From NCBI GenBank assembly GCA_019915015.1, contig JAHBBC010000003.1:1426001-1490000 (forward strand): a stretch of DNA of 64,000 nucleotides, in the 5' to 3' direction. Within the stretch, counting starts at the first letter, position 1; each line of letters starts with the position of its first letter. The position numbers and the translations under genes are program-made. The stretch comes from Auriscalpium vulgare. Lineage: Eukaryota; Basidiomycota; Agaricomycetes; Russulales; Auriscalpiaceae. The notes beneath the pieces are model-generated. The model was given only the letters and a program-made list of their open reading frames with translations, was not told where the DNA came from and made no database searches. This document shows, in pieces, positions 1 through 14,500 of the stretch.

Positions 1-1816
1 GATCACTGTGTGTCAGGACCGTGCACCGTGATTTGCGCAGCAATTGATGTTTTGATGGCTTACCTTCCTTCGATACCATAGACGCCCATCCGTGTGGCAC
101 CATCTTCGGGCGAGTCCACGACTGGGCTAGTCCATGTAACCAGATACCTGAGCCGCCCGTCACGATAGCACAAGCTACCTGCAGGATATGGAACGTATCC
201 GCTCTTATGTGGGTCGATGGTTATCGAATCGGCATAGCGTAGGTGTCGCAGCTCGTTCAGGGTCTGGGGGTGAACGAAGAGAGCGGGATCGTCCGCCGGG
301 TCCAGGACACCTTTACGGGCGGGATCCGGCACGAGCATGGACGTGAAGTAGCCGCCCCAGGCAGCATCTGCGTGGACCATGAACGACAACCCACGTCGCT
401 GATACTTGCGACGCAGGGCAAGAATCTTCGAGAGCGGATCCACCGCTCCGTGTTCCGTGGTGCCGATGATGGCAACAATAGCGTAGACCGCCTGGTGGTC
501 CTTCAAGCACTTCCCGAGAAGCATGTCGAGAGCTTCGCAGTCCATCCGAGCTTCTTCATCCACAGGTACGCCGATGAGATTCCGGGAGCCGATACCAGTG
601 ATCGCTGCGTTGCATTGAGCCTTCAGAAGGAATGAAGACGCACAGAACACTTACCAGCACCCTTCGGCCAAGAGTAATGAGTCGTCTTGCTGACAAGATA
701 CTGTACGGGCTGCTGAAGTTGGAAGTGCTTTTCCAAGTCATCCTTGCCAGTCGTCTGAATGATGTAATCTCCAACGATGGCTTGGAGAGACAATGGCGAG
801 AGGCCAAATTGCTGTGATATACGAGAAGGCAAGTTGAGCACTTCGTCCGGAGTCAAGTTGAGGAGGTCCCATGTCTTGCACTCGGATAGAAGCGTCTCCC
901 TCCCCGTGCAGAGCTTGATCTTGAAATGAGCGGCGATTGATGCCAACGAAGGGTGATTGTCGAGCGCTCGCTTAAGGGAGAGCGGGTAGAACTTCAAATT
1001 CCGCGCTACCCTTCGTGCCGAAGGAGGTGGGTAAGGCCAAGTGATTTATGGGGATATTCGGCACTCACCACATAGACTCCAGATTGGCAACGGACCCATC
1101 ACAGGTGATATGGCCCCAGGGTGCTGGGTCCGTCACGCCGGGACGGCCGGGGCTGCCCACGTCGTAACCAAGCATACTGCAGAGCTGCTGTCCGACATCG
1201 AATTCGATAAGGCTAGTGAGTGGGCTGCCCTCTACAGCGACATTGTTGGGATTGTACATGAGGGCCATGAGGTAGCCTAGAGTGGCCGGCATAGAGACGT
1301 CATTCAGCATGTGAGCCATGTAGCGCGGCGAGTAGAAAGGAACACTGTGTTGTGGAAGGAGTGATGAGAGGAACTTGATATTGGTCTCGAGTTTTGACAT
1401 GCTTGCTTGAAACGCATGCGAGCGAATCATAGCACCGTCAATGAAGTCCTGCAGATTGAACCACCGATGTCAGCATGCTTATTCGTATGCAGAGAGGCCA
1501 TACGACGTACCTTGTCCTGGGGGGCGAACTCCTTCCTGCACTTGAAAAGATCGTTCAGGATTATCCCAACGTACTTCTCCAAAGCCTCTCCGTTCTCGGC
1601 CCTGGGTCCGAGAAACCAGGCTCCCGCTGCATCATGAGCACTTTGGAGAGAGCCGGGCTCGTTCTGGGGGGCGTCCGCGAGAGAAGGGGTATGAGGGTCC
1701 GATGTAGAGACACCGGCAGACGAAGCTAGGTCGCTGAAGCGCGGGAGCCATCGGTTGAGCATCCTGTAGGTGGTAGACCGCGCGGGTAAACTGGGGAAAG
1801 CCGAAGCGACATCCAT
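1..1816 (-). CDS. PLP-dependent group II decarboxylase (tyrosine/glutamate decarboxylase-like), 3' truncated by window edge
   Basis: Amino-acid decarboxylase of the pyridoxal-phosphate fold type I, group II family; it would remove CO2 from an aromatic or acidic amino acid, but the substrate cannot be told from sequence. Visible exons: 1816-1511, 1448-1070/1069, 1010-655, 604-64, then an intron (63-6) and a few bases of the next exon. Family marks: a GTTEHGAVDP block, HADAAWGGYF (cofactor-ring Asp) and DPHKSGYVPYPAG, whose Lys forms the Schiff base with PLP. All exon phases join cleanly, for example SWPKGA|AITGIG across the 654-605 intron. The start is the ATG at 1816 (MDVASAFP); an in-frame ATG at 1843 is possible. 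Divergent from midasin, sharing about 750 nt. The C-terminal domain lies outside the window. Confidence 0.9.
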
Positions 1817-2566
1817 CTTTTGTACGGTTAAGAGGAGAAGCAAGAGGCACCAAGCAGGCGAGCCCCCGCCGCGTTAAAAGGGCTATGCAGATACTGGACT
1901 AGACCGGCGGACTGATAGCGTGAGAGGCATGTGGACTAGGGAGCGGTTCGGTCGGTAATACAAGCCGTTTCGACGCACAGGTCACTAGTATATTTGTCTG
2001 ATCCGAGTAGACAGCACTGGTGGACACCTGGAACAGGACGACGTCAGAGACATCACGAAGCACTTGCCAAACAGACGGGCATCACATTCATATTGTCAGG
2101 CACTTTGATCTAGCGTTGAACGTTGATAGAAGAGCTCCGTGGGCAGTGCCACAACCGTGGTTGAGACGCTGTCTCAGTGTCGCATGAGGGGAGGAAACAA
2201 GCGGCGCTGGCGGCCACTGAGCGGCGAAGACTTGATCAACCTAGTCACGCCAAGCAACACTCAGCTGATTGAAGCACTCTGGGTCCGCTCAGCACCAGCC
2301 AGCACCAGGAAAATTCAAGCGACTCTGGCGAAGGTTTGAACGGCCGGTGCTCCAGCGCTCGCGCTCAATACTGTAATCATATTCCGCATTGAAACGACGA
2401 GTCAAAGAGTCCGCGTCGGCCGCGGTGTGTGACCGCGGCATGTCATGTGATGGGCGCGTCGGTTTTTCAGACTCCTCGACACGCTTCACTGGCTCTTGCA
2501 AGCCCCAGGGAGCTCGTGCAGCTCACTATCTTCACCTGCATATAGATCCTCATAACCGTCCACTGC
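1817..2566. other. Divergent intergenic region
   Basis: Lies between the decarboxylase start (1816) and the midasin start (2567), so it should hold both promoters. I see no convincing coding exon, RNA gene or repeat in it and no clear TATA box close to either start. Confidence 0.5.
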
Positions 2567-5500
2567 ATGCTTGACATGGATCTCCGCCGCGACCCTCTTA
2601 CCCTCGACCTCAAAAGGCAGCTCTCGACACTGCTCTCAACCATCCCGTCGACCTCCTCCTTTGCCTCATCATTACCAACCGCGCAAACTTGCCAAGATCT
2701 ACTCCACACGCTCTCACATGCCTTGCTTGCACCATCACTTACCGTCGCCGTCGTCAGCGCGTTCAGGCCATTGCTACTGGACCTATGTGCCCGATGGCTG
2801 GAGGGCGGGGACCTGCTGGAACTGAAGCTCTCCACGCTCTGCTTCCTCTTACAACCACACCCAGAAATCTACCCGTATGTTATCGTGGACTCTTTTCTTC
2901 TCTTGATTAACAAATAATGGCGCAGTGTCTTGTCCCTCTTCCTCCACAAATTCATAGCCCGTGGTGGCGCTCTCGGCCTCATTTCAACAAACTCGCCCCA
3001 AGAGTCCCAGGAGTCGGGTCGTCTCCATCGAATACTCCTTGCATATTATCGTCTCCTCCAAGCCAATCGCGAGCTTCCAAGCCATTTGCACTGGCCACTC
3101 GAGCCTCTGACAAGAGTCATGTGGGACCTGCACGCCGATGCAGGGTCAAGATATCTCGCGGCTCAGTGCTATGCGTTGCAGAGTGGGATGGGAGAAGCAG
3201 AACGAGGGCAATTAGAGACAGAAGTCGTCGGACCGGAATCTGACGCGGATTGCCCCATCCAATACGGCGAAGAACCAGACGGACAGCCAAAAATCATCGA
3301 TGGGTGGATATTGGCCATCCTTGAGGCGAAGCGTGTTCATGATGCCCGAGAAGCCATCGCAACAGATGCTACAAACTTTTTCTCCACCGATGGTCAACCT
3401 TCTTTAGATGAGAGTTCCTTGAGGTGCGATGGTTCATATCCGCTGCCATAAATCTCGCTTACTGAAAGGATCCAGCGCCTTCATCGTGAATGTTCATGGT
3501 GTTCTCATGCCAAGACTGCCTTCCGGCGCAGGGTTAGCCAGTCCATTCATACCGACGCCGACATCCGTCAACGCGCTGCGGTCTCTCGCCCTACACGTCT
3601 CGTTACGATTCCCCATTCTGTTGACATCGGCCCCCTCATCAGGAAAATCACTGCTGCTCTCGCACCTTGCTTCGGTGTTGTACCCTGACGCCAGGAACCA
3701 AATCGTAACCATTGGTTTAGCGGACACGTCTCTCGATCCGCGATCGTTACTCGGATCCTATGTTTCCTCTCCAACAAAACCTGGAACATTCGAATGGAGG
3801 GAGGGAATCATCGTACGTGCAATGAGGGAGGGCCGATGGCTTGTTCTAGAAGACATAGATCGCGGCAGCCCTGAGGTACTAGGGACTATCAAACCCTTGG
3901 TGGAGTCCCTCGGCTTGGGCAAATGGATCGGAGGGCGCGCCAGAATACAAGTGCCTAGTCGGGGAGAAGTCATAGCTGCTGAACACTTTGCTATCTTTGC
4001 CACGAGGTCTTCTCTGCCGTCTCGGTCTGGTGCCCACGTCAAAGCCACGTTCTTGGGAGCTCACAAGTTCAACGAGATCATCGTTCCTACGCCAAACGTG
4101 CCAGAGCTCTGTGCGATTGTGGAGTTGAAGTTTCCCAAGCTTGCCGGTGCCGCCGCGCGGGGAATCGTCAATCTGTGGAGTGCAATCAAGGCGCTTGGAT
4201 CTGGGGCGTCTTCTGGAGGGGAAGTTGGTCTACGCCAGTTGGAGAAGTACTGCACGCGCATCAACAGCTTGCTTCCCTCCACATATAAACCGGTGACCCC
4301 GCCGAAGCATTTCGATGAACGGGACGATGTCATCTTACCCATGGTGTTCCAAAATCCGGTCCTGCGCGAGGACGTGTATTGTGAAACCCGAGACGTATTC
4401 TTTGGGTCAGGACGGTTGACCGCAGCAGCAGAGGCACATATCCGTGCGGTCGCGGCGGTCACGTCTCAACATCTAGGCATATCCCTGGAACAATCCGCAC
4501 ACGTTCTCCAAAGCGTTCCCGAGTTCGTCGACGAAAAGGATGCCAACGGGCGCACAACCTCCCTCAGATTCGGACGAGTCCGACTCCATGCGCACATCAA
4601 CAAGTCAGAGGTGACACCCTCTGACCGCCCAGCGTTCGTCCTTCTCCATCCTGCTCGACGACTCATGTCCAGAATCGCGACCGCCGTTTCATTGTCCGAA
4701 CCTGTGCTCCTCACGGGCGAAACCGGCACAGGGAAGACAAGCGCTGTAACATACTTGGCTTCGACTCTCGGACGACAGCTCATCTCCCTCAACTTATCTC
4801 AACAGACGGAGTCTTCTGACCTGATCGGTGGCTTCAAGCCAGTCGATGCTCGATTCCCTGCGTCTCAACTGCAACAACGCTTCTTGGAGCTATTCCGTGG
4901 CACTTTCAGCCAGAAGAAAAATGCCAAATTCGAAGAATCTGTGCGGAAAGCTGTTCAGGAGGCGAAGTGGAAGAGAGCAGCAACGTTATGGATTGAGAGT
5001 GCGAGAATGGCTAACGAGAAGATCCACGCGAAGCTGAGCGAAATGGCGCAGTGAGTAAATCGGCATTGAAGTGCCTTGCGCCCTGACCCACCTCTCGTCT
5101 GCTTAGAACACCTGCCGATGCAGATGAACTGGATTCGCAGGCTCCCAGAAAGCGACTGAAAATGGAGGATGGCCTGAGCGCATCTGGTGTCGCGTGGACG
5201 TCTTTCGCAGAGGATGTTCGATCATTTCAACTCTACCACGTTCAGGGCACAGGGAGGCTAGCTTTCAGCTTTGTCGAGGGACCTCTGATCAAGGCACTGC
5301 GCTCGGGCGAATGGTGAGTGTCGCGTTATGCGGCAGTAACGGAAGACTCACGTATAGTCAGGATTCTTTTGGACGAGATCAACCTTGCCAGTCCGGAGAC
5401 ACTGGAAGCTATCGCCGGCCTCCTTCATAGCCCAACGGCGTCCCTGACATTGACTGAGCAGGGTTCATCGGAGCCGATCCCCCGACATCCCGATTTTCGA

Positions 5501-8500
5501 CTGTTCGCGTGCATGAATCCCGCAACAGATGTTGGCAAAAAGGACCTTCCCCCGAGCATCAGGTCCCGCTTCACAGAGATCGATGTCCCATCACCCGACA
5601 CGGACCGAGACACGCTCCTGGCCATCATCTCCCAGCACATCGGCAAGTTCAATGACAAGAAGGTTGTTGACCAGGTGGCGCAGTTCTACACATCTGCAAA
5701 GGAGCTTGCCAGCTCGCGGCAGATTGCAGACGGGTCGAATCACCGGCCACATTACAGCGTTCGTACGCTCGTGCGCGCCCTGACGTTCGCATCGAATCAT
5801 TCGGGAACATACAGCCTGAAGCGCGCGTTGTGGGAGGGCTGTTTGATGGCATTCACGATGGTCTTAGATGCCCCCAGCGCCAAAATTGTCACAGAATTGG
5901 CGCGGAAGCACATCTTGGATGGATCTCAAAGGCTTCCCTCAGCTGGCAACAAACTCCCCGATGGTAGAAGTTCTGATAAATTCGAGCCCTTTGGCCCTTT
6001 CTTCCTTGAGAAGGGTCCCTGGCCGATTGATCCTGTTGATGACTACATTAGGACCCCATCGGTGGACAGCAAGCTAGTAGACCTGGCGCGTATCATCACT
6101 ACCCGGCGATTTCCGGTCCTCATCGAGGGACCCACATCCAGCGGTAAGACGAGCTCAATCGAGTACCTAGCAAAGAGGACCGGACACCGCTTCGTGCGGA
6201 TCAATAATCACGAGCACACGGACATACAGGAGTACTTGGGAACATACGTGTCTGATCCAGTCACCGGCCAACTCGTGTTCAAGGATGGATTGCTGGTACA
6301 GGCGCTTCGGAATGGCGACTGGATTGTTTTGGATGAACTGAACCTGGCGCCCACGGACGTCTTGGAGTCTCTCAACCGTCTCCTCGACGACAATCGGGAA
6401 TTGCTGATATTAGAGACCCAAGAAGTCGTCACTCCACATCCCCATTTCATGCTTTTCGCAACCCAGAACCCGCCTGGCCTCTATGCCGGCAGGAAGGTCT
6501 TATCTCGGGCATTTCGTAATCGCTTTCTGGAGGTCCATTTCGAGGACGTCCCACAGAACGAACTCGAGACCATCCTGTGCCAGCGCTGTCGGATCGCGCC
6601 GTCCTATGCCAAAAGCATCGTGAAGGTCTTCCATGAACTCCAGCGGCGCCGGCAGTCCACCCGCGTCTTCGAAAGCAAGCATGGGTTCGCCACGCTACGT
6701 GATCTATTCCGCTGGGCTGGTCGCGATGCAGTGGGGTTCCAACAATTGGCAGAGAACGGGTACATGTTGCTCGCCGAACGTGCCCGTCGACAAGATGACA
6801 AAGCAGTCGTGAGAGAAGTCATCGAGACCGTCATGAACGTGCGGATCGACGAGTCTGCTCTGTATGACTTCAACCGGGATGCTACTGAGCTTGCGGCGGT
6901 CCTCGGCTTCAACATTCCCTCATCTCCCACCCTTGTATGGACCGGAGCTATGCGACGTCTCGTCTGTCTTGTCGGTCGAGCTCTTCAATCCAACGAGCCC
7001 GTCCTGCTCGTGGGAGAAACGGGCACTGGGAAGACCTCCGTTTGCCAGCTCTACGCTGATGCAGTGGGCAAACAACTCTTCGCCGTCAACTGCCATAGAA
7101 ATACTGAGACTGCCGATCTGATTGGTGGTCTGCGTCCAAATCGTAACCGAAGCGCTGCGGACGGTGACGTTGGAACAAAAGCGATGTTCGAGTGGCACGA
7201 TGGGCCTCTCATAGAAGCGATGACGCAAGGCGATGTGCTACTTCTTGACGAGATTTCGTTGGCAGACGATTCTGTACTAGAGCGCCTCAATAGCGTTTTG
7301 GAACCAGCGCGCATCGTGGTCTTGGCAGAGAAAGGCGGGGACGAGTCCTATATCCAAGCTGTCTCTGGATTCAAGCTGGTTGCGACAATGAACCCGGGTG
7401 GTGACTATGGCAAGAAGGAGCTCTCTCCTGCACTTCGCAACCGATTTACCGAAATCTGGGTACCACCGGTGGAGGATCGGGGCGATCTTGAACACATCGT
7501 GTCGACTTCGTGGCGTCATGACGCATTGAAGCCTTATACACATTTGGTTCTTGACTTCTGCGATTGGCTTTGCGCTCGGGTTTCTGAGAAGTCATTGCTC
7601 GGTTTGCGCGATCTTTTGGTGAGCTATTCTGATCCTCATATCGTGTAAACTCCTCTGAGTATATTTTGGACAGGCTTGGGTGTCGTTCTCCAACTCAATC
7701 TTGGACGTGGAAGCTACCGCTGCGATGCCTCCAAACGAGCTTTTTGTGAGGATATTGTGACTCGTTCTAGATCGCGCTGCTAATCACTCGTATTAGCATC
7801 ATGCCGCTCATATGACATGTCTAGACGGGCTAGCTTCCCTACACCACTTTGCCTCGTATTCAACTGACGCTCTGCGATCACTCAAAGTCGATGCCGTCGC
7901 TAAACTGCAAGAGCTCGCACCGGTTGCTCCTGACGAAGGGTCGACATATGTACCAAGCCACCTCTCATCCCAATTCGTACAATTGGGCGTGTTCGCCATA
8001 CCGCGCGGCCCTCTTGATCAGTCCATGCACACGTACAACATACAAGCCCCGACAACAAGAGACAACGCGGCGCGCGTCGTCAGAGCATGCCAATTGCCCA
8101 AGCCTATCCTCCTGGAGGGCAGTCCCGGAGTAGGGAAGACAAGCCTGGTTACCGCTCTCGCGAACATCTGCGGGTATCCCCTGTCTCGTATCAACTTGTC
8201 TGATCAGACGGACATCGGGGACTTGTTCGGTGCGGACTTGCCGGCAGAAGGCGGTCGACCAGGTGAGTTTGCTTGGAAAGACGCGGAGTTTCTGAAGGCT
8301 ATGCAGGATGGCCACTGGGTGCTATTGGACGAGATGAACTTAGCACCTCAATCCGTCTTGGAGGGGCTGAACGCCGTTCTCGACCACCGCGGCGTTGTCT
8401 ACGTGCCTGAATTAGGACGTTCGTTCAGCAAGCATCCTTCTTTCCGCATCTTCGCTGCCCAGAATCCTGTACAGCAAGGCGGCGGACGCAAAGGTCTCCC

Positions 8501-11500
8501 AAAATCATTCGTGAACAGGTTCACAAAAGTCTACATCGACCCTCTCACCCCTTCCGATCTCCTAGACATTTGTCGCCATATGTTCCCGGAATACCCAGTC
8601 GAGTGGCTGGAACGTATGGTCGCTTACAACGCGCAATTGGAAGACGCCGTGGTCAATCGACACGCCTTCGGCAGAGCAGGGAGCCCATGGGAGTTTAATC
8701 TTCGGGATCTTATTCGTTGGGGCTCTTTGCTTCAACATCCTGCACGTCCTATTCATCCCGCTGAACATCTGCGGAATGTCTACCTATCTCGTTTCCGCAG
8801 CCCCGAAGACTGCCGCGCAGCTCAGATCATGTTCGACCAAATCTTCGCGACTGCGGGCGAGTCTTTGAACGCGGCCCCATACCCCTTGATCTCTCCTCAC
8901 TACGTCCAAGTCGGGCGATATTCCGGACCCCGAGTCAACTTTTCATCCGTATCTAGGGCCGGCATATTACTTCAAGCACAGCTTCCTCTAGTGGAAGCCA
9001 TGGGTGTATCACTTAACCAAGGCACTCTGGTGATTCTAACGGGGCCCCGTGGGGGCGGTAAGACCAGCCTTACACGCTTAATGGCTAACTTGACAGGCCA
9101 CGTTCTTCACGAAATATCCATGCACACCGCCACGGACACAATGGATATTCTTGGCAGTTTCGAGCAAGTCGACGACGACGGTCGAACTCTAGCCCTCCTG
9201 AAACGCGTAGTCTCTCTCACGGAATGCTCCTTGCGTTCAGTTCAGGGCTTGAAGCGCCATAGTTCTGGAGTTTTGGACCAACTCAAGAGCTTAGTCAGCG
9301 CCGAGACCGGCGACGCTCGGGTGGCTGCTCTAGAGAAAGCGACGTCAATCCTACAGGAGCTTGTCTTTCTTAACGACCCCCTCGCTCAAGAAAGAGACGA
9401 TCTGTGCACCCAAATTCAACTTGCGCTGGACGCGCCAAAAGGCGGGGGTCGCTTCGAATGGATCGATGGTCCACTTGTGCGTGCAGTGAAGGAAGGCCAC
9501 TGGCTTATCCTGGATGATGCCAACCTCTGTAGCCCCTCCGTCTTGGATAGACTGAACTCACTTTGTGAACCTTCTGGGGTTCTGAAACTGAACGAACGTG
9601 GCTTGGTCCTTGGCGCGGTAGAAGTTGTAAGACCACATCCCGCTTTCCGGCTCATCATGTGCGTGGATCCTCAATTTGGCGAATTGTCCCGCGCTATGCG
9701 GAATCGCGGCTCCGAATTGTACGTGGCTTCAGAACGCAGCCAGGAAGATGTCGGCCGCCTGCTACAATACCTATCCCTCCCTCGGAATGACGCAGCACTT
9801 GCCATAAGCTTGGAGTCCACCCTACAATTCGAGCTGCAGCGCCGGGGGTTGCACTCGTCGACATCGCACCATACCCAGTCGCATTGGCCGTCAGTATCTC
9901 CGGCGGAAGATTCTATATCTTCAATGATAATGGATCTGAGCCCTGTGCTCTCACCTTCGGTGTCATCTTTGTCGGTGCCTGCCTTGCTCTCTGTCGCGGC
10001 ACGTTCTGCTGTGCCTAGCCATGCTCATCGCATAGGTCGTTTGCTGCGTCAATTGGCCGCTTCGGATCATTCGCGAGAGCTGGAGACGCTGGTGGATGTG
10101 ATGGTTTGTGAACCCAAATGGACTAAGTTAGTGCGCCTGCGCCAGTCATTTGCGGAGGAGTCGTCAGATTGTATGGAGGCTCAGGTACGATCTCCATCCA
10201 TTACTTGTTCAGTGTGCTAATCGAAGCTGCTCAAACACAACACAGTCCATGGATTTCTTCATGAAGGCAGTGTCCTTGCCTCGTCCCTATCACGAATTAC
10301 AGGAAATAGCTGTCCAAATCTTGCGCTTGCTGGAAATATTTGTCTTGACACTCGTTGCCAATGCGCAGGATGGCCCTTCAGTCAGCGCGACACTTAACAG
10401 TCAGGACGATGACTTGCCGTCCAGAGTCAGGAGAAGCGTGGGCCAAGTCTTGATGCAGCTCAATATCCTTGGCTTCCGTTTGTTGAACGGAGATGCGGAT
10501 TTGACGACTGGCTCTTCCGCAGTAAGCCATCATATCACTCTCGGCATGATTTGCAGAACTTACCGTCACCTAGATTGAAATTGACCTGACCCTCAAGCTC
10601 CAGAAGTTCATTAACCCATTGCGCGAGCTTCGTGATGAGGTAGACTTCTCTGCTGCTCAGACTGTCTCAAAGTGGATTTTGGATGTTGTAAATTCGTCAC
10701 CCGCATTTGTCGAGGTTAAACACGTCGCCGAGGTGCTCTCGCGACTCGTGTCGCCATCCTCTGGACTAGGACTGACAGATATATGGTCGGCGTTATCTGG
10801 ACATCCACTTGAGCTGAACCGAGTGGACTTGCTGCGACTGGAGGACCTCGCGGTCCACGCAACAAGTGATACCCGCGGCTGCAGTGAGTTAGACTCTGCG
10901 GATCACATATAGTTCAACCCTCATCTTGAGCCCTAGCATTGCGCATCGAGTTGATGAACCTCATGGCCATACGCGCCTTGCCTCACTCCACGGAACACAC
11001 AGCAGCGACCAATTTCGAACATATCGTCGAACATGTGGAACGTGTAAGCACATATCACTGGTGCATTCACCCAGCTTCGCTAACCCAGCATCTAGAGTGC
11101 TCTTGTCAACAATGTTCAGGAACTCCTCGCAACGGCATCCGAACCCACCAAGGTCGACGCCCTATTTGTCATGAAGGAATTAAGCGTCATCGCACGCATG
11201 CAGAGCGCTGACCCAACTTGCCGTCAAGTATGACCAAATTTTGTGCATGCGAATATTCAGCTGACATTGCGTGGCAGGCTATTGACGAGATCATCAAACA
11301 AGCATGCCGCAGCCCGGCGATGCCTCTTCTTCGTTTTGTTCCCTATCAACATGCCGCTTGGAGCATCGATGTCAAGAGCTGTACGTCGGTGACCGCTCAC
11401 GGAATGAATCTTATCTAATCTGCGACGATAGTGGATCCAGTCATCCTTTCCTCCGTGCATCACTCGTGGTTACAGGCGATCTGGAGAACAAGCGACGTGC

Positions 11501-14500
11501 AGGGTCCGAACGCACTCCTAACTGCTATGGAGCTTCGTGAGACATCTCGGAGGTGGTGAGTACCCGCCGCCCAATCTTTGACTGGTCTGTAGCTCATCGA
11601 GCTTCAGCAGTCTAGATGATGTGACCGTTGGGTCACTAGCTCATCACGAAGCTACTCTCGAGAAACACGTCGCCCTGTTTTTGATTCGAACTGAAGACGA
11701 CGTATCTCGTGTCCAAAATCTCGTCTCAGTCTACCACCAAGCCCTGTTGATAGTGAGGCCACTCAGGGTTCATTCTATTGCCAGTATCTGACCTGATTTG
11801 TATCAGCTATCGGCATGCTTCCCAGATCATTTCGATGAAGAAACACGTCACAAACTCCAGCTGTGCAATCAAATCGCAGGCGGGACATCCTTCGGGAGTA
11901 TCCTCAGTCTTTTCGAGAGCTCAACGCACGCTGGCCTCCGCGGCTCTGCGAGGCGCTGCCTGTCGTCGGCGATGTCATCTTTTGAGGCCGCCGGGTCGGA
12001 AACGTCTCAAATTGCGGCTCTTGGTCGATGCTGGATTGCACTATTCCAACTCTTCATTGAGCTCTATGTTCCCAACACCCCCGTCGACCCTGCTGCTATC
12101 CAGCACTTTACTTCGAGCTTCTGGGAGCACGAGCGTACCACTCTGTTGGCCCAGTCACAACTTCATTCCGAGCTCGAAGGGCGTACGACAGGCAAACGGA
12201 CAAACAGGGTGACCGAATATTTGGAGCGACAGATCCAGGAAGCCAAACATGTCCTCGGAGGACACTCTGCTGGAGTGGGTTGTCAACGCAATGCCATGCG
12301 CGTGCGGGAGTTCTGGTCAGAGGTGTCGCAGTTCGTATCCAATGTGGCTGCCCCGTTCAAGGTCGATCACCTACTTGCCGAACTGGATTCGAGAGGCTCT
12401 GATGCAACTGTTCGCGAGCATGTCGTGCAAGAGACGATCGCAGGGTTTTCTATCCGACTAAGCTCTGTATACAAGGATTTCGAGGATCTTGCCATGCCAC
12501 TGCAATCTGCCTTACTCCACTTGCGTCTAGGACTCCGACTTTCAGCATACGCGTCGCTCAATCACGGATCCTCTGATCTCAATAACGTGGCTGACGTGCT
12601 GGTAACTTCCCCGACCGTCCGCAGCGTTGGGCGACTTTTGTCCGAAGAATTCTCCCTCCAGGCACTCAGTCCGGGCTCCATCACTTTTGAGCACTTGCTT
12701 CTTAAACTGGCCGCTATCTCTGTCGATGCCATGCTGGATGTTGACATCCAGTCAATGGTTGCAGCACTCGATCGCATATACGAGCAAGCTACGCGTCTGT
12801 GGCTGATCGACGTCTCGAAGCAAGCCGAAGCAGACAAGGCATCTTCAAGTCTTTATAAATCACACCAGGTCGAGAGCCAGTCACTTCCGGACTCAGAAGT
12901 ACAAGAAGCTGAATTCCTATTCCTCTTTCCTGATTTTGAGTCAGATGTCGTCGCCCCGCAGGCATCTGTGTCCTCCCGGAGCTCTCTGGTTGAGCCTTCC
13001 CATGTCCGCAGCCTAGTTGATATGCATCTTCACATATTGACACCGCAGGCCTCCCCGAAGGTGCTCGAAGAGCCTCTGGAGCGCTATGCATTTTACCGCA
13101 CCAATGTGGTACAGTCCCTCATCGTCGGCCACTCGGACGCGCTTAGGGAGGCCTTAGACCGAAGCAGCTTCGCCTATCAACTTTCCTGTCTGCATCGCCA
13201 GCAACTACTCCTGCAGCATCGGACGCAATCAGCGTCGCGTCCCTACAACTTTTACTACGATACCAACGTTTTGGAAGTGCGGAGAGCTTCAGGCCTTATG
13301 AGCTCAATCAAGAGTCACCTGGACGTTCTCATCGAGGCTTGGCCAGACCAGATGGTTTTACAACAGCTCAAGGAGCGCTGCGAGCAGGTCTTACTCTTGC
13401 CTGCTTGCAGTCCACTCGCACAAATTCTCACGGTGCTTGAGCGACTGCTCTTGCAGAGCGAAGACTGGGAAGCGTTCGCAAACAGAGACAATAGCCTCGC
13501 AGTCCATTGGCAGTCTCTAACTACCTTGATTGTAGACTGGCGGAGACTGGAGCTCTCATCGTGGCAAGGCCTCCTGGAGACACAGGCGCTTGCTTTCGAG
13601 GCCGATGCTTCCGAATGGTGGTTCCGACTCTACAACGCATGCGTACGCGGCCCTCTCGACATTGTAGAACGCTCGGGAGCGGTTGAGGACATGGACCACT
13701 ATCTTCGAGACCTGGTTCCTCTTCTGGACGACTTCTTAAAATCCAGCCCACTTGGACAATATGGTCGCAGACTCCAGCTCTTGATCAGTTTCGAAACCTT
13801 GCTTCGCCTTCTGGTGAACACCGAGCGCAGTCTTCCAGAACGGGCACTCAGTCGAGTGTTGCGCATCGTACACGCGACCCAAACGCACTACTCACAATAT
13901 TTGGGCCGCGTCTCGGCATCTCTCGAGTCGCAGAGAGGCGCATTGGAGAAGGACATCAGAGGGCTCGTGAAACTTGCCAGCTGGAAGGACATCAATGTCC
14001 AGGCGCTTAAAGCTAGTGCTCAACGCTCACATCACCTCTTATACGCAAATGTACGCAAATTACGGGAAATTCTCCGCCAGCCGGTGAGGGATCTTCTGCG
14101 CGTCGAATCGTCTGGATATCAAGATGTCCGGACTACTGCCGAAACATTTGGACCCACCGAAACGTTTGGACCCGCTGAGACGTTTGGACCCGCTGAGACG
14201 TTTGGACCCGCTGAAACGTTTGGAACCGCCGATGTGCGTGATCCGGATGATGTGAAAGAGGTACAATTTTGGGACGACTTTGCTCCATACAAAACTGCGA
14301 CGTATCTGAACGATCTTCCCCGCACCTTCAAACGTTTTGACGCCCTCATCGGTTCACGTATCGAGCTGCTGCTTCGGTCGAGGCCATCTGGAAGCGTAGA
14401 CGACCTCATCCTGGACATCATATCGAGAGCGAAGTTCCTCTCCGCCGTGACACTAACCAGCGTTGACGCCAAACAACGCGAGAAGCAATGGAAAGGGCTC

